Position numbers and translations under genes: made by a program. The notes beneath the pieces are model-generated. The model was not told the origin of the DNA. It ran no database searches and saw only the letters and a program-made list of their open reading frames with translations. A stretch of 64,000 nucleotides of DNA, taken from assembly GCF_040675875.1 (NCBI RefSeq), contig NZ_JBEGII010000001.1:2542001-2606000 (forward strand), given 5' to 3'. Shown piece by piece: positions 1 through 8,532 of this stretch. Positions within the stretch are counted from its first letter, which is position 1; the number at the start of each line of letters is the position of its first letter. The DNA comes from Microbacterium sp. LWO12-1.2. Its GTDB lineage: Bacteria; Actinomycetota; Actinomycetes; Actinomycetales; Microbacteriaceae.

Positions 1-1374
1 TCGGGCGAAGGTCCGACCGTCATCGAGGCCGAGGTCTACCGGTTCTTCCACCAGAACGGCGCGTACCCCGGCAGTGCTTTCGGGTATCGCACAAAGGAAG
101 AGGAGGCGCACTGGCTTGCCCGTGACCCTCTGGACCTCGTTGCCCGGCACATGATCCGCCGTGGACTCATCGACGATGCCGGTGTCACAGCCCTTCGCGA
201 GCGTGTTCAGGCCGCGATGACCGAGGCCACCGCTCAGCTTCTCGAGCCGGACCCGGACCGTCCCGGAAAGCGCCGCATCCGACCGGAGCTGTGGCCGGAG
301 ACGAGCTTCGTCAACGTGGGCGTCCGCGGCGACGGCACCGAGTTGCAGGGTCTCCCCGCGCTCGACGAGTCCACTCCCCTACGCCCGGTGAAGTTCATCG
401 ACGCCGTCTCCCAGGTGATGGACCGCCGCATGGAGACGGACCCGCGCATCGTCGTGATGGGCGAGGACGTGCACCGCCTCAACGGAGGCACCAACGGCGC
501 CACCAAGGGGCTGCCGAAGAAGTACGGCGAGGAGCGCATCCTGGGCACCCCGATCAGCGAGAACGCGTTCGTCGGCCTCGCCGGTGGCCTCGCCCTGGAC
601 GGTCGCTTCCGCCCGGTCGTCGAGTTCATGTACCCCGACTTCATGTGGGTGGCCGCCGACCAGGTCTTCAACCAGATCGGTAAGGCGCGTCACATGTTCG
701 GCGGGGACAATGATGTACCCCTGGTGCTGCGCACCAAGGTCGCGATGGGGTCCGGCTACGGGTCGCAGCACCTGATGGACCCCGCGGGCATCTTCGCGAC
801 CAGCCCCGGCTGGCGCATCGTCGCCCCCTCGAACGCGAGGGACTACGTCGGTCTGATGAATGCGGCTCTCGCACTGCAGGACCCCGTGCTCGTGATCGAG
901 CACGTCGACCTCTACGGCACCGCCGACGAGATCCCGGAGGGCGATCTCGACTACATCATCGAGCCAGGCTCGGCCGCGGTGCTTCGCGAAGGCTCCGACG
1001 TCACGGTCCTCACCTACCTGTCCATGGTCGCCCACTCCAAGGAGGCCATCGAGCAGACCGGGATCGATGCCGAACTCATCGACCTGCGTTGGCTCGACCG
1101 GGCATCCATCGACTGGGACACGATCGGTGAGAGCATCCGCAAGACGAATGCCGTGCTGATCGTCGAACAGGGTTCGCAGGGCACGTCCTACGGCGCATGG
1201 CTGTCCGACGAGATCCAGCGGCGGTTCTTCGACTGGCTCGATCAGCCGATCGCCCGCGTCACCGGCGAAGAGGCATCGCCCAGCATCTCTCGCGTGTTGG
1301 AGCGGGCAGCCATCGCCCGCACGGAAGAAGTGGTCGCGGGGCTCGAAGCCGTCCGCGCCGGATTCGGATCCTGA
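1..1374 (+). CDS. 2-oxoacid dehydrogenase E1, fused alpha/beta subunits (5' partial)
   Basis: Thiamine-diphosphate-dependent E1 of a branched-chain-2-oxoacid, pyruvate or acetoin dehydrogenase-type complex. The reading frame is open from base 1, so the start lies outside the window; 457 residues are visible. The first ~80 visible residues resemble the tail of an E1 alpha chain. From about visible residue 125 an E1 beta chain follows (GEDV, then GTPISENAFVGLAGGLAL, then the C-terminal transketolase domain with VIVEQG-like LIVEQGSQG). Alpha and beta are therefore one polypeptide. The E2 gene starts two bases after the stop. No E3 gene is in the window. Substrate cannot be decided from this fragment. 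Confidence 0.85.
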   Translation, partial: SGEGPTVIEAEVYRFFHQNGAYPGSAFGYRTKEEEAHWLARDPLDLVARHMIRRGLIDDAGVTALRERVQAAMTEATAQLLEPDPDRPGKRRIRPELWPETSFVNVGVRGDGTELQGLPALDESTPLRPVKFIDAVSQVMDRRMETDPRIVVMGEDVHRLNGGTNGATKGLPKKYGEERILGTPISENAFVGLAGGLALDGRFRPVVEFMYPDFMWVAADQVFNQIGKARHMFGGDNDVPLVLRTKVAMGSGYGSQHLMDPAGIFATSPGWRIVAPSNARDYVGLMNAALALQDPVLVIEHVDLYGTADEIPEGDLDYIIEPGSAAVLREGSDVTVLTYLSMVAHSKEAIEQTGIDAELIDLRWLDRASIDWDTIGESIRKTNAVLIVEQGSQGTSYGAWLSDEIQRRFFDWLDQPIARVTGEEASPSISRVLERAAIARTEEVVAGLEAVRAGFGS

Positions 1375-1376
1375 TC

Positions 1377-2678
1377 ATGGTGGAAATCATCCGTATGCCC
1401 GCGATCCTCGCCGGCGCCGAGGAAGCGGCCGTTCAGGCGTGGCTCGTCGCCGCGGGCGAGACCATCGCACAGAATCAGCCGATCGCCGAGATCGAGACCG
1501 ACAAGGCGAGCGTGGAGATGCTCTCGGAAGTCGCCGGAGTGGTCGGACGACTCCTCGTGCCCCAGGGCGACAGCGTCGCGGTGGGCGATCCGATCTTCGT
1601 GATGCTCGCCCCCGGCGACACCGAGAAGGACATCGACACCGCGCTCGCCGCGATCGGGCTGGGGGCGCCGGCATCGCCCCCGCCATCAGAGCCGGAACCG
1701 GCGAGCGCCGTCCCGACGGTTGCATCGACGGCATCGTCGGATAAGACGAGCGCGCTCGCCGAGGAGCGGAGCGACGAGCTCGAGACACGCCGGCTCTTCG
1801 CAACCCCCATCGTTCGCCGGCTCGCCGCTCAGCACGGCGTGGCGTTGAGCGATGTGCGGGGAACCGGCCCGCACGGCCGGATCGTGCGTCGCGACTTCGA
1901 GGCTCATCTTGCACAGCTGACGGCGGCTCCCTCCGCCGCTCCAGCACAGGAACTCTCCGACGCGAACCCCGCAGCGGCAGCGCCGAGCAGTGGAGCGGCT
2001 TACGAGGATATCCCCCTCGATCGGATGCGCAAGGCGATCGCCCGCCGCCTCACCGAGAGCAAGTCCACGGTGCCGCACTTCTACCTCGTGGCCGACTGCC
2101 GCGTGGACGCGTTGATGGCCCTGCGTGCGACGGTGAATGAGACGGCGAGCCGCAAGATCTCCGTCAACGACTTCGTGGTGAAGGCCGTCGGTGCGGCTCT
2201 CATGGAGGTCACGCAGGCGAACGCGACGTGGAACGGCGACAGCATCCGCCAGTTCTCGTCCGCTGATGTGTCGGTCGCGGTCGCCACGGAAGGCGGCCTG
2301 ACGACCCCGGTCCTGCGCGGCATCGAACGCATGTCCCTGACGGAGGTGAGCGCGACCATCGCCGAGATGGCCGAGCGCGCACGCGCAGGGCGGCTCAAGC
2401 AGCACGAGCTTGAAGGAGGCAGCTTCTCCGTCTCCAACCTCGGGATGTACGGCACGTCGCAGTTCACCGCCATCCTCAACCCGCCGCAGGCGGGAATCCT
2501 CGCGGTCGGGGCCGCGCGGTCGGTGCCGGTGATCGACGCGGACGGGGCGCTCGCGACCGGGAAGGTCATGACCGTGACCCTCTCGGCTGACCATCGCGTG
2601 CTCGACGGGGCGGTCGCGGCCCAGTGGCTCGCCGCCTTCCAGCGACGCATCGAGAACCCTCTCACCATCCTGATCTGA
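1377..2678 (+). CDS. Dihydrolipoamide acyltransferase (E2) of 2-oxoacid dehydrogenase complex
   Basis: E2 core of the complex, transferring the acyl group from E1 to CoA; 433 residues. A single lipoyl domain spans residues 1-80 with the lipoylated lysine at Lys43 (EIETDKASVEM). An Ala/Pro/Glu-rich linker follows, then a peripheral subunit-binding domain at about 140-178 (FATPIVRRLA, GTGPHGRI). The catalytic chloramphenicol-acetyltransferase-like domain from about 205 carries HRVLDG with the active His and Asp. The ATG lies two bases after the E1 stop, so translation is probably coupled. Only one lipoyl domain is present, as in many branched-chain E2 proteins. Confidence 0.93.
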   Translation: MVEIIRMPAILAGAEEAAVQAWLVAAGETIAQNQPIAEIETDKASVEMLSEVAGVVGRLLVPQGDSVAVGDPIFVMLAPGDTEKDIDTALAAIGLGAPASPPPSEPEPASAVPTVASTASSDKTSALAEERSDELETRRLFATPIVRRLAAQHGVALSDVRGTGPHGRIVRRDFEAHLAQLTAAPSAAPAQELSDANPAAAAPSSGAAYEDIPLDRMRKAIARRLTESKSTVPHFYLVADCRVDALMALRATVNETASRKISVNDFVVKAVGAALMEVTQANATWNGDSIRQFSSADVSVAVATEGGLTTPVLRGIERMSLTEVSATIAEMAERARAGRLKQHELEGGSFSVSNLGMYGTSQFTAILNPPQAGILAVGAARSVPVIDADGALATGKVMTVTLSADHRVLDGAVAAQWLAAFQRRIENPLTILI

Positions 2679-2698
2679 TCTGAGGAAAGAAGACAACC

Positions 2699-4081
2699 AT
2701 GGCAATCATGCGAAGTGTCAACCCCACCACCGGGGAGGAGCTGGCGACGTTCGAGCACGACAGCGACGATGTCGTCGAGCAGAAGCTGGCCGCCGCCAGC
2801 GCCGCCGTGCCCCAGCTCAAAGCGGCAGGGTGGGCACGACGAGCCGAACTCATGAACGCCGCCGCCGATCTACTGGAAGCAGACCTCGAGCAGGTCGCCG
2901 CGATGATCACCGACGAGATGGGCAAGCCCATCGCACAATCGCGTGGGGAGGTGACGAAGTCCGTCTACGCCATGCGCTACTACGCGGAGAATGCCGAAGC
3001 CTTCCTCAGCGGACGCACCCTCGACGACCCCTCCGCCGTCGGGGCGACCCGGGCCGGAACGCGCTTCGACCCGCTCGGCGTCGTCCTCGCCGTCATGCCG
3101 TGGAACTACCCCATCTGGCAGGTCGTCCGCTTCGCCGCACCGGCTCTGATGGCGGGGAACGCCGGCGTCCTGAAGCACGCCTCGAATGTGCCGCAGGCCG
3201 CGGTATACCTCGGCCGCCTCTTCACCCGGGCGGGGTTCCCCGAAGGATCCTTCTCGACCCTGCTCATCGGCGCCGGACGGGTTGAGGGCGTGATACGGGA
3301 CCCGCGCGTGTCCGCCGTCACCCTGACCGGTTCGGAGCCGGCAGGGCGTTCGGTCGCGTCGATCGCGGGAGACGTGTTGAAGAAGGTCGTGCTCGAACTC
3401 GGCGGATCCGACCCATTCATCGTGATGCCCTCCGCCGACCTCGATGCCGCCGCGGAGATGGCCGTGAAGGCCCGCACCACCAACAACGGCCAGGCCTGTA
3501 TCAACGCGAAGCGCTTCATCGTGCACACCGACGCATACGCCGGGTTCTCCGAGAAGTTCGCCCAGAAGATGGCACAGCTGCGGATCGGCGACCCGCAGGA
3601 CGAGAGCACGGACATTGGCCCCCTGGCCACTTCCTCGGGCCGCAACGACATCGTCGAGCTCGTCGACGATGCCCGGGAGAAGGGCGCGAGCATCATCGTG
3701 GGCGGCTCCTTCGACGACAGCGCCGACGGCTGGTTCTACCCGCCGACGGTGATCGCGGGGATCACCCCCGAGATGCGCCTGTTCGAGGAGGAGGCCTTCG
3801 GACCGGTCGCGAGCCTGTATGAGGCGGCTTCGCTCGAAGACGCCCTGGCGATCGCCAACAGTCTGGACTTCGGCCTGGGTTCGGCGTTCTGGAGTTCGGA
3901 CGAAGCGGAGATCGACCACGCCATCAAGACGATCGAGTCCGGCGCCGTCTTCGTCAACGGCATGACGATCTCCTATCCCGAGCTGCCCTTCGGAGGCATC
4001 AAGCGCTCCGGGTACGGCCGCGAGCTGTCCGCCGAGGGTATCCGGGAGTTCTGCAATCTCAAGACCGTGTGGGTCGCTTGA
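2699..4081 (+). CDS. NAD(P)-dependent aldehyde dehydrogenase, succinate-semialdehyde dehydrogenase-like
   Basis: Oxidises an aldehyde to the acid; 460 residues, the size of the short SSADH-like branch. Visible motifs are MPWNYP, the general-base Glu233 in LELGGSDPF and the catalytic Cys267 in NNGQACINAKRF. ATG follows a good AGGAAAGAAG ribosome site, 20 bases after the E2 stop, so it is the third gene of the E1-E2 operon. The gene is closed by a strong terminator. In the family such enzymes act on succinate, malonate or aromatic semialdehydes. The actual substrate is not visible. Confidence 0.9.
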   Translation: MAIMRSVNPTTGEELATFEHDSDDVVEQKLAAASAAVPQLKAAGWARRAELMNAAADLLEADLEQVAAMITDEMGKPIAQSRGEVTKSVYAMRYYAENAEAFLSGRTLDDPSAVGATRAGTRFDPLGVVLAVMPWNYPIWQVVRFAAPALMAGNAGVLKHASNVPQAAVYLGRLFTRAGFPEGSFSTLLIGAGRVEGVIRDPRVSAVTLTGSEPAGRSVASIAGDVLKKVVLELGGSDPFIVMPSADLDAAAEMAVKARTTNNGQACINAKRFIVHTDAYAGFSEKFAQKMAQLRIGDPQDESTDIGPLATSSGRNDIVELVDDAREKGASIIVGGSFDDSADGWFYPPTVIAGITPEMRLFEEEAFGPVASLYEAASLEDALAIANSLDFGLGSAFWSSDEAEIDHAIKTIESGAVFVNGMTISYPELPFGGIKRSGYGRELSAEGIREFCNLKTVWVA

Positions 4082-4123
4082 CCCACCACGCGGCGTAAGG
4101 AGCTCACCAGCGAGCGCCCACGC

Positions 4124-4165
4124 CGCAAGACGGCCCCGTGGAGAAATCCACGGGGCCGTCTTGCG
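4124..4165 (+). terminator. Strong intrinsic terminator after the E1-E2-ALDH operon
   Basis: Perfect 18-bp inverted repeat (arms 4124-4141 and 4148-4165, sequence CGCAAGACGGCCCCGTGG and its complement) with a six-base loop. No long T-run follows, typical for high-GC actinobacteria. Confidence 0.9.
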
Positions 4166-4195
4166 TGTCCCGGACGAAGCATCTCGGCGACACGA

Positions 4196-4245
4196 GAAGG
4201 GCCCTCGCGGCGGTCGACGTCTCCGTCACCGCCCCGAGGGCCTTC
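4196..4245 (-). terminator. Terminator of the minus-strand monooxygenase gene
   Basis: Imperfect inverted repeat with arms GAAGGGCCCTCGCGGCGGT (4196-4214) and ACCGCCCCGAGGGCCTTC (4228-4245), one bulge and one mismatch. It lies directly after the stop of the gene at 4255-5499, so the two convergent operons have back-to-back terminators. Confidence 0.75.
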
Positions 4246-4254
4246 CCCTGACGA

Positions 4255-5499
4255 TCAGAAGGGTTGGACGTTGTCCTCGATGCCGAAGAGGAACTTGCCG
4301 TAGACCTCGGCGCCGATCTCCGGGTGCACCAGAGCGTGACGGCTCGCCGTCTCGCTGTTGCGCCAGAAACGCTGCAGAGGGTTGATCTCGGCGAAGCTGA
4401 AAGCCCCGGCGATGCTGAGGCAGCGGTTGATCGACTTGCGCACGAGCGCTGCCGCCTGGCCGTTGTCCATGCGAGTCCTGGCACGCTCCTCCACCGTCAT
4501 CGGACGACGGTCGCGGGCGGCGGAATCGATGGTCGCGACACTGCGAGTGACGAGCAGGTACGCCTGGTCGGCCTCGGACTGTGCCTTGGCCAGCTCGATC
4601 TGGTGCACGACCGAGTTCTTCGCGTGCTGGTACACGGAGTACGTGATCGGCTTCTCACCGACGCCGCGGGCGATCTCGATGGCTCCGCGCGCCATGCCGA
4701 TCTGCGCAGCGCTCAGCACGATCTCCGCGACGGGAACGAAGGAGGCGTTGTAGTTGTCCTCCTCGGCCCACTCCCGCGGGTACTGCTCGGTTGCCAGGTC
4801 GCCGATCGGCACGATCCGGTGCTCGGGGATGAAGATGTCCTCGACGAAGACAGTGTTCGAGCCCGTTGCGCGCATGCCCGCCACGTACCAGGTGTCCCTG
4901 ATGTTCGAGTCCGCCCGCGGGATCAGGACGAGCGAGTTCACGGGGAGCCCGTTCTCGTCCTCGCTGGTGCGTACCGGAACGATCGACCAGTCCGCGTGCA
5001 GCGAACCGGTGGAGTAGCCCCACTCACCCGTGAGGCGAATGCCGCCTTCGACGTGCTCGACCTTCTTGGTGGAGTTCGCCTGCATGAAGGGGCCGCCGGG
5101 CGAGAGGACTGCGGCGACGGATGCGCGGGGGTTCGAACCGAAGACGTCTTCCTGAGCCTGTTCGGGGAAAAGAGTGGCGAACCACGTGGACGAGTTCAGC
5201 AGCGCTGAAACCCAACCAGTCGCTCCGTCCGCCTGCCCGACAGCCGCGACGGTGTCGATGAAGGTGCGGAAGTTTCCGCCGAGACCGCCCCAGCGCTTCG
5301 GGATCGAGATGTGCAGAAGCCCTGCATCCCGCATCGCCGTGATGACCTCATCCGAGACACGACGGTTCTCCTCACCCTGCTGGGCGTACTCGCGAATCAG
5401 AGGCTGCAGTGCCTGCGCCTTCGCGATGATGTCGTAGTCGGGGCCGGGGGCGCCGAAGAAGGCGTCCATGGCCGGTGCTTCTTGTACTGAACTGCTCAC
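4255..5499 (-). CDS. Group-D flavin-dependent monooxygenase (acyl-CoA dehydrogenase fold, HsaA/DszC-like)
   Basis: 414 residues. The fold family covers acyl-CoA dehydrogenases and two-component FMNH2/FADH2 monooxygenases. The C-terminal PLQRFWRNSETASRHAL resembles the HsaA/HpaB-type monooxygenase signature rather than a dehydrogenase with a catalytic Glu. It therefore probably hydroxylates or oxygenates a small organic substrate using reduced flavin from a separate reductase. GTG at 5499 is chosen because AAGGAGA (5506-5512) sits six bases upstream; longer in-frame starts lack a ribosome site. No reductase is adjacent. A LacI-type operator-like site lies at 5544-5557. It is divergent from the ABC importer operon. 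Substrate unknown. Confidence 0.8.
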   Translation of the reverse strand: MSSSVQEAPAMDAFFGAPGPDYDIIAKAQALQPLIREYAQQGEENRRVSDEVITAMRDAGLLHISIPKRWGGLGGNFRTFIDTVAAVGQADGATGWVSALLNSSTWFATLFPEQAQEDVFGSNPRASVAAVLSPGGPFMQANSTKKVEHVEGGIRLTGEWGYSTGSLHADWSIVPVRTSEDENGLPVNSLVLIPRADSNIRDTWYVAGMRATGSNTVFVEDIFIPEHRIVPIGDLATEQYPREWAEEDNYNASFVPVAEIVLSAAQIGMARGAIEIARGVGEKPITYSVYQHAKNSVVHQIELAKAQSEADQAYLLVTRSVATIDSAARDRRPMTVEERARTRMDNGQAAALVRKSINRCLSIAGAFSFAEINPLQRFWRNSETASRHALVHPEIGAEVYGKFLFGIEDNVQPF

Positions 5500-5543
5500 T
5501 GTCGCTCTCCTTAGGTGACGCTGGCTCGGGTCCTGCGTACGAT

Positions 5544-5557
5544 TGCAATCGTTTGCT
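5544..5557. promoter_or_regulatory. LacI-type operator-like site 1
   Basis: TGCAATCGTTTGCT, a near-palindrome with the central CG typical of LacI/GalR operators, embedded in the perfect palindrome ACGATTGCAATCGT (5539-5552). It lies 45 bases upstream of the monooxygenase GTG. Two near-identical sites occur at 5748 and 15863. Confidence 0.6.
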
Positions 5558-5747
5558 TCTGATCCTGATGCTATACGCCCGGCGGCCACTTTTGTGTTTC
5601 GGTTTTGAAAACTTCTCCACGAAAGGCACCGGGGCGATGGGAATCTTCTTCAGCGCGGGCGGCCGGATTCTTGTGGACGCCTCCCGCAGGCGCCGCCCCC
5701 CTGGGCCCGCATTGCGAATTTAACTTCCATGTAACGAATTCGATACA

Positions 5748-5761
5748 TGCAATCGATTGTA
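5748..5761. promoter_or_regulatory. LacI-type operator-like site 2 at the ABC-importer promoter
   Basis: TGCAATCGATTGTA, matching site 1 at 12 of 14 bases. A plausible -35 (TTGACG) begins at about 5763, immediately after it, with a TACGTT-like -10 about 18 bases on. This would place the site against the promoter of the importer operon starting at 5941. The rest of the 5500-5940 intergenic region is AT-richer than its surroundings and holds no gene I can support. Confidence 0.6.
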
Positions 5762-5940
5762 TTGACGAGTTGTTCAACCACACCATACGTTGGCGCCGCA
5801 CGTTCACACCGAATCCGGAACCTCGGCTGTACGCGATCCCTGATGCGAGTGCGACGTCATGCGTCACAAAGCTGTGCCGGCCTGTCGAGCACCCGCTCGA
5901 GCCCAGATGTGCTGGCCCGTCCAACGGATCGAGAAAAGCC

Positions 5941-6948
5941 ATGCAATCGTTCTCCGCGTCACGTCGTCTCGCGATCATGACAACCACCGCCATCGCCATC
6001 GCCCTGGTTGCGACGGCGTGTTCCCCCGCCGGCTCCGGCGGCTCAGCCAGCTCTTCGTGCGAAGAGGAATACACCATCGGATTCAGCCATCCCGCGAGCG
6101 AAGCCTCCGCCGTCAAGGTCGTGAAGGAGGCCGCAGTGGCGCACGCGAAAGAGCTCGGATGCGTGACGGTGCTGCTCGACAACACGAGCGGAATGAACCT
6201 CGAAACTCAGCGCTCGACTCTCGAAAGCTGGGTCACACAGAAGGTCGACGCCATCGTCGTACTCCCCGTAGACCCTGCGGCGCTCGAGAACCTGCGCGAG
6301 AAGGCGCAGGGCCAGGGCACCAAGTGGCTGACGTACGTGGCCGGCAACCCCGAAGAAGACGGCACAGTCGGGTTCGACAATCAGTCCGCCGGCGAGGACA
6401 TGGCCGCCTACCTCGAACAGTGGATCGCCGAGAAGCACCCTGAGGGCGACATCTCCGCTGCCGTGACGACAGCCACGCCGCTGCCGTCGATCCAACCGCG
6501 CGTGCTGCCGGCGATCGACCTGTTGGAGAAGGCTGGCATCGACGTCGTCTCGCAGCAGGACTGCGCCGCACAAGACTGTGGCCTGCAGCTTGCCGAGGAT
6601 GCCCTCCGCGCGCACCCCGACCTGCGCGTGTTCATCGGGCTGAACGACGATGCAGCGCTCGGGGCACTACGTGCTTTCCAGAACGCGAAGATCGACCTCG
6701 ATGAGACGTTCATCGCAGGATTCGACGGAGCTGAAGAAGCCCTCGTCTCACTCCAGGACAAGACCGGCTACACCGCGTCGTCGGCGATCCCGTCGGTCGA
6801 ACTGGGCGCGTCGGTCGTCGACAACGCCCTCGCTGCGATCACCGGCGACGGCGATGCAGGCAAGCAGACGCCGATGTTCCTCGTCACGCCCGCCGACAGC
6901 GACGAGATCGCTGAACTGCTCAAGGCCTACACCACGTTCGGCGGTTGA
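5941..6948 (+). CDS. Sugar-type ABC transporter substrate-binding lipoprotein
   Basis: Extracytoplasmic binding protein of the periplasmic-binding-protein type 1 / Peripla_BP_4 family (ribose-binding-like), 335 residues. The N-terminus is a lipoprotein signal (hydrophobic residues 12-25, lipobox VATAC), so it should be membrane-anchored by its Cys. It is followed by the cognate ATPase and permease, giving a three-gene importer. In this family substrates include sugars, but also autoinducer-2, purines and aromatic or small organic ligands. The neighbouring monooxygenase and esterase suggest a non-sugar ligand, which is inference. Confidence 0.9.
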   Translation: MQSFSASRRLAIMTTTAIAIALVATACSPAGSGGSASSSCEEEYTIGFSHPASEASAVKVVKEAAVAHAKELGCVTVLLDNTSGMNLETQRSTLESWVTQKVDAIVVLPVDPAALENLREKAQGQGTKWLTYVAGNPEEDGTVGFDNQSAGEDMAAYLEQWIAEKHPEGDISAAVTTATPLPSIQPRVLPAIDLLEKAGIDVVSQQDCAAQDCGLQLAEDALRAHPDLRVFIGLNDDAALGALRAFQNAKIDLDETFIAGFDGAEEALVSLQDKTGYTASSAIPSVELGASVVDNALAAITGDGDAGKQTPMFLVTPADSDEIAELLKAYTTFGG

Positions 6949-6983
6949 TCGGCGGATCGAGGAAGAGGCGAGAGGAGCGGTCG

Positions 6984-8495
6984 ATGGTTGTCGCGCTGGA
7001 GACGAGGAATCTGGAGAAGAGCTTCGGCTCGAACCGAGTACTCAAGGGAATAAGCCTGGAGTTTCGCTCCGGAGAGGTAACGGCGCTGCTAGGAGCGAAC
7101 GGGGCGGGAAAGTCGACTTTCCTCGGCTGCATCAGCGGCGCCGAGGTGCCCTCGTCCGGGCAGATCCTGATCCACGGGGAGGAACACTCGGGATCAAGCC
7201 CCCGGGAGTCGATCGAGGCCGGGGTCGGAATGATCTATCAGCATTTTCAGCTGATCGCTTCTCTCAGCATCGCTGACAACGTCTTCCTCGGTTCCGAAGT
7301 GCGCACCGCTCTGGGCGCGACTGATCGTCGCGCCCAGGAGCGGGAGACGCTGAGGTTGTTGTTGTCGCTCGGGCTGACGCTGAATCCCGCTGCAACGGTC
7401 GGGAGCCTCAGCGTGGGCCAGCAGCAGGTGGTCGAGATCGTGCGCGCGCTGCGACGTGATCCGAAGGTGCTGATTCTGGACGAACCGACGGCGGCACTCA
7501 GCCACAGCGAGGTGACGGCCCTGCTGGAACTGATCTCCACGCTCACACGCACGCGGGATATCGCCGTCATCTACGTCAGTCACATCTTGTCCGAGATCGT
7601 TCAGGTTGCCGACCGTGCTGTCGTGTTGCGGGACGGCACCGTCTACGAGGACCGGGTGCGCGGCGAGTTCGAGGTGTCGGATCTCGTCGACTTCATCTCG
7701 CCCGACAAACGGTCGTCCTCGGTGCGAGACAGGGGTGATGCGAGTGGCGAGATTGCGTTGCGGCTCTCCTCATTCGGCGGTTCAGCCAGCGGCCCGGTCG
7801 ATCTCGGAGTGCGCGAAGGCGAGATCATCGGCGTCTTCGGGCTACTGGGATCGGGCCGGACGAACCTGGTCGAGACGTTGGCAGGTGTTCGCCCCACCTA
7901 CACCGGCACGGCAACGGTGAACGGCACAATTCTAAAGGCACGGACTCCCCGCCATGCCGCTGCGCAAGGAGTCGTGCTCGTGCCCTCAGACCGCAAACTC
8001 CAAGCTCTGTTCCCCGACATGACGGCTGTCGACAACGTCGTACTTCCGCACATGAGGAAGCTGGGGAGGTTCGGCGTTCGATCGAAGCGAGCGGAACGCG
8101 CCGCTTTCGGCGCCATCGCCGACGCACTTGCCGTGCGCCCACGCGAGCCGGATCACGCAGGCGGTGCTTTCTCCGGCGGCAATGCGCAGAAGCTGATGAT
8201 CGGGCGATGGACCAATCCGGCCAGCGAGGCCAAGGTGCTGCTCTTCGACGAGCCAACCCAGGGCGTGGATGTCGGCGCCCGAGAGGACATCTACGCCTTC
8301 GTCAGGACCTTCGTGGCCGAGCCCGGTCGGTGCGCGATGTTCACGACCAGCGACTACGAAGAGGCTGCCACCCTCGCCGATCGAATCGTGGTGCTGCACG
8401 AGGGCGAGGTTCAAGCGATCATCGACTCCTCCGCGAGCGAGGCGGAACTCATGTCACTCGCCTTCGGCGAAGACACGGTTCTCAGCCCCCGATGA
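6984..8495 (+). CDS. Sugar-type ABC transporter ATP-binding protein (duplicated domain, RbsA-like)
   Basis: 503 residues with two ABC domains, the usual RbsA/MglA layout. Domain 1 has Walker A GANGAGKST (37-45), signature LSVGQQQ and Walker B VLILDEPTAAL. Domain 2 has the degenerate Walker A GLLGSGRTN, signature FSGGNAQK and Walker B VLLFDEPTQGVD. Start at ATG 6984 after GAGAGGAG; an in-frame upstream ATG (6945) overlaps the preceding gene and lacks a ribosome site. It energises import together with the permease at 8533. Confidence 0.95.
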   Translation: MVVALETRNLEKSFGSNRVLKGISLEFRSGEVTALLGANGAGKSTFLGCISGAEVPSSGQILIHGEEHSGSSPRESIEAGVGMIYQHFQLIASLSIADNVFLGSEVRTALGATDRRAQERETLRLLLSLGLTLNPAATVGSLSVGQQQVVEIVRALRRDPKVLILDEPTAALSHSEVTALLELISTLTRTRDIAVIYVSHILSEIVQVADRAVVLRDGTVYEDRVRGEFEVSDLVDFISPDKRSSSVRDRGDASGEIALRLSSFGGSASGPVDLGVREGEIIGVFGLLGSGRTNLVETLAGVRPTYTGTATVNGTILKARTPRHAAAQGVVLVPSDRKLQALFPDMTAVDNVVLPHMRKLGRFGVRSKRAERAAFGAIADALAVRPREPDHAGGAFSGGNAQKLMIGRWTNPASEAKVLLFDEPTQGVDVGAREDIYAFVRTFVAEPGRCAMFTTSDYEEAATLADRIVVLHEGEVQAIIDSSASEAELMSLAFGEDTVLSPR

Positions 8496-8532
8496 ACTCC
8501 CACACTTCACGTTCCCACAAAGGATCCACCGC

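Noticed and set aside
5942-5954. TGCAATCGTT at the start codon of the binding-protein gene as a fourth LacI-type site
   Set aside because: Only a half-site; the second half does not match and the bases are constrained by coding (Met-Gln-Ser-Phe).
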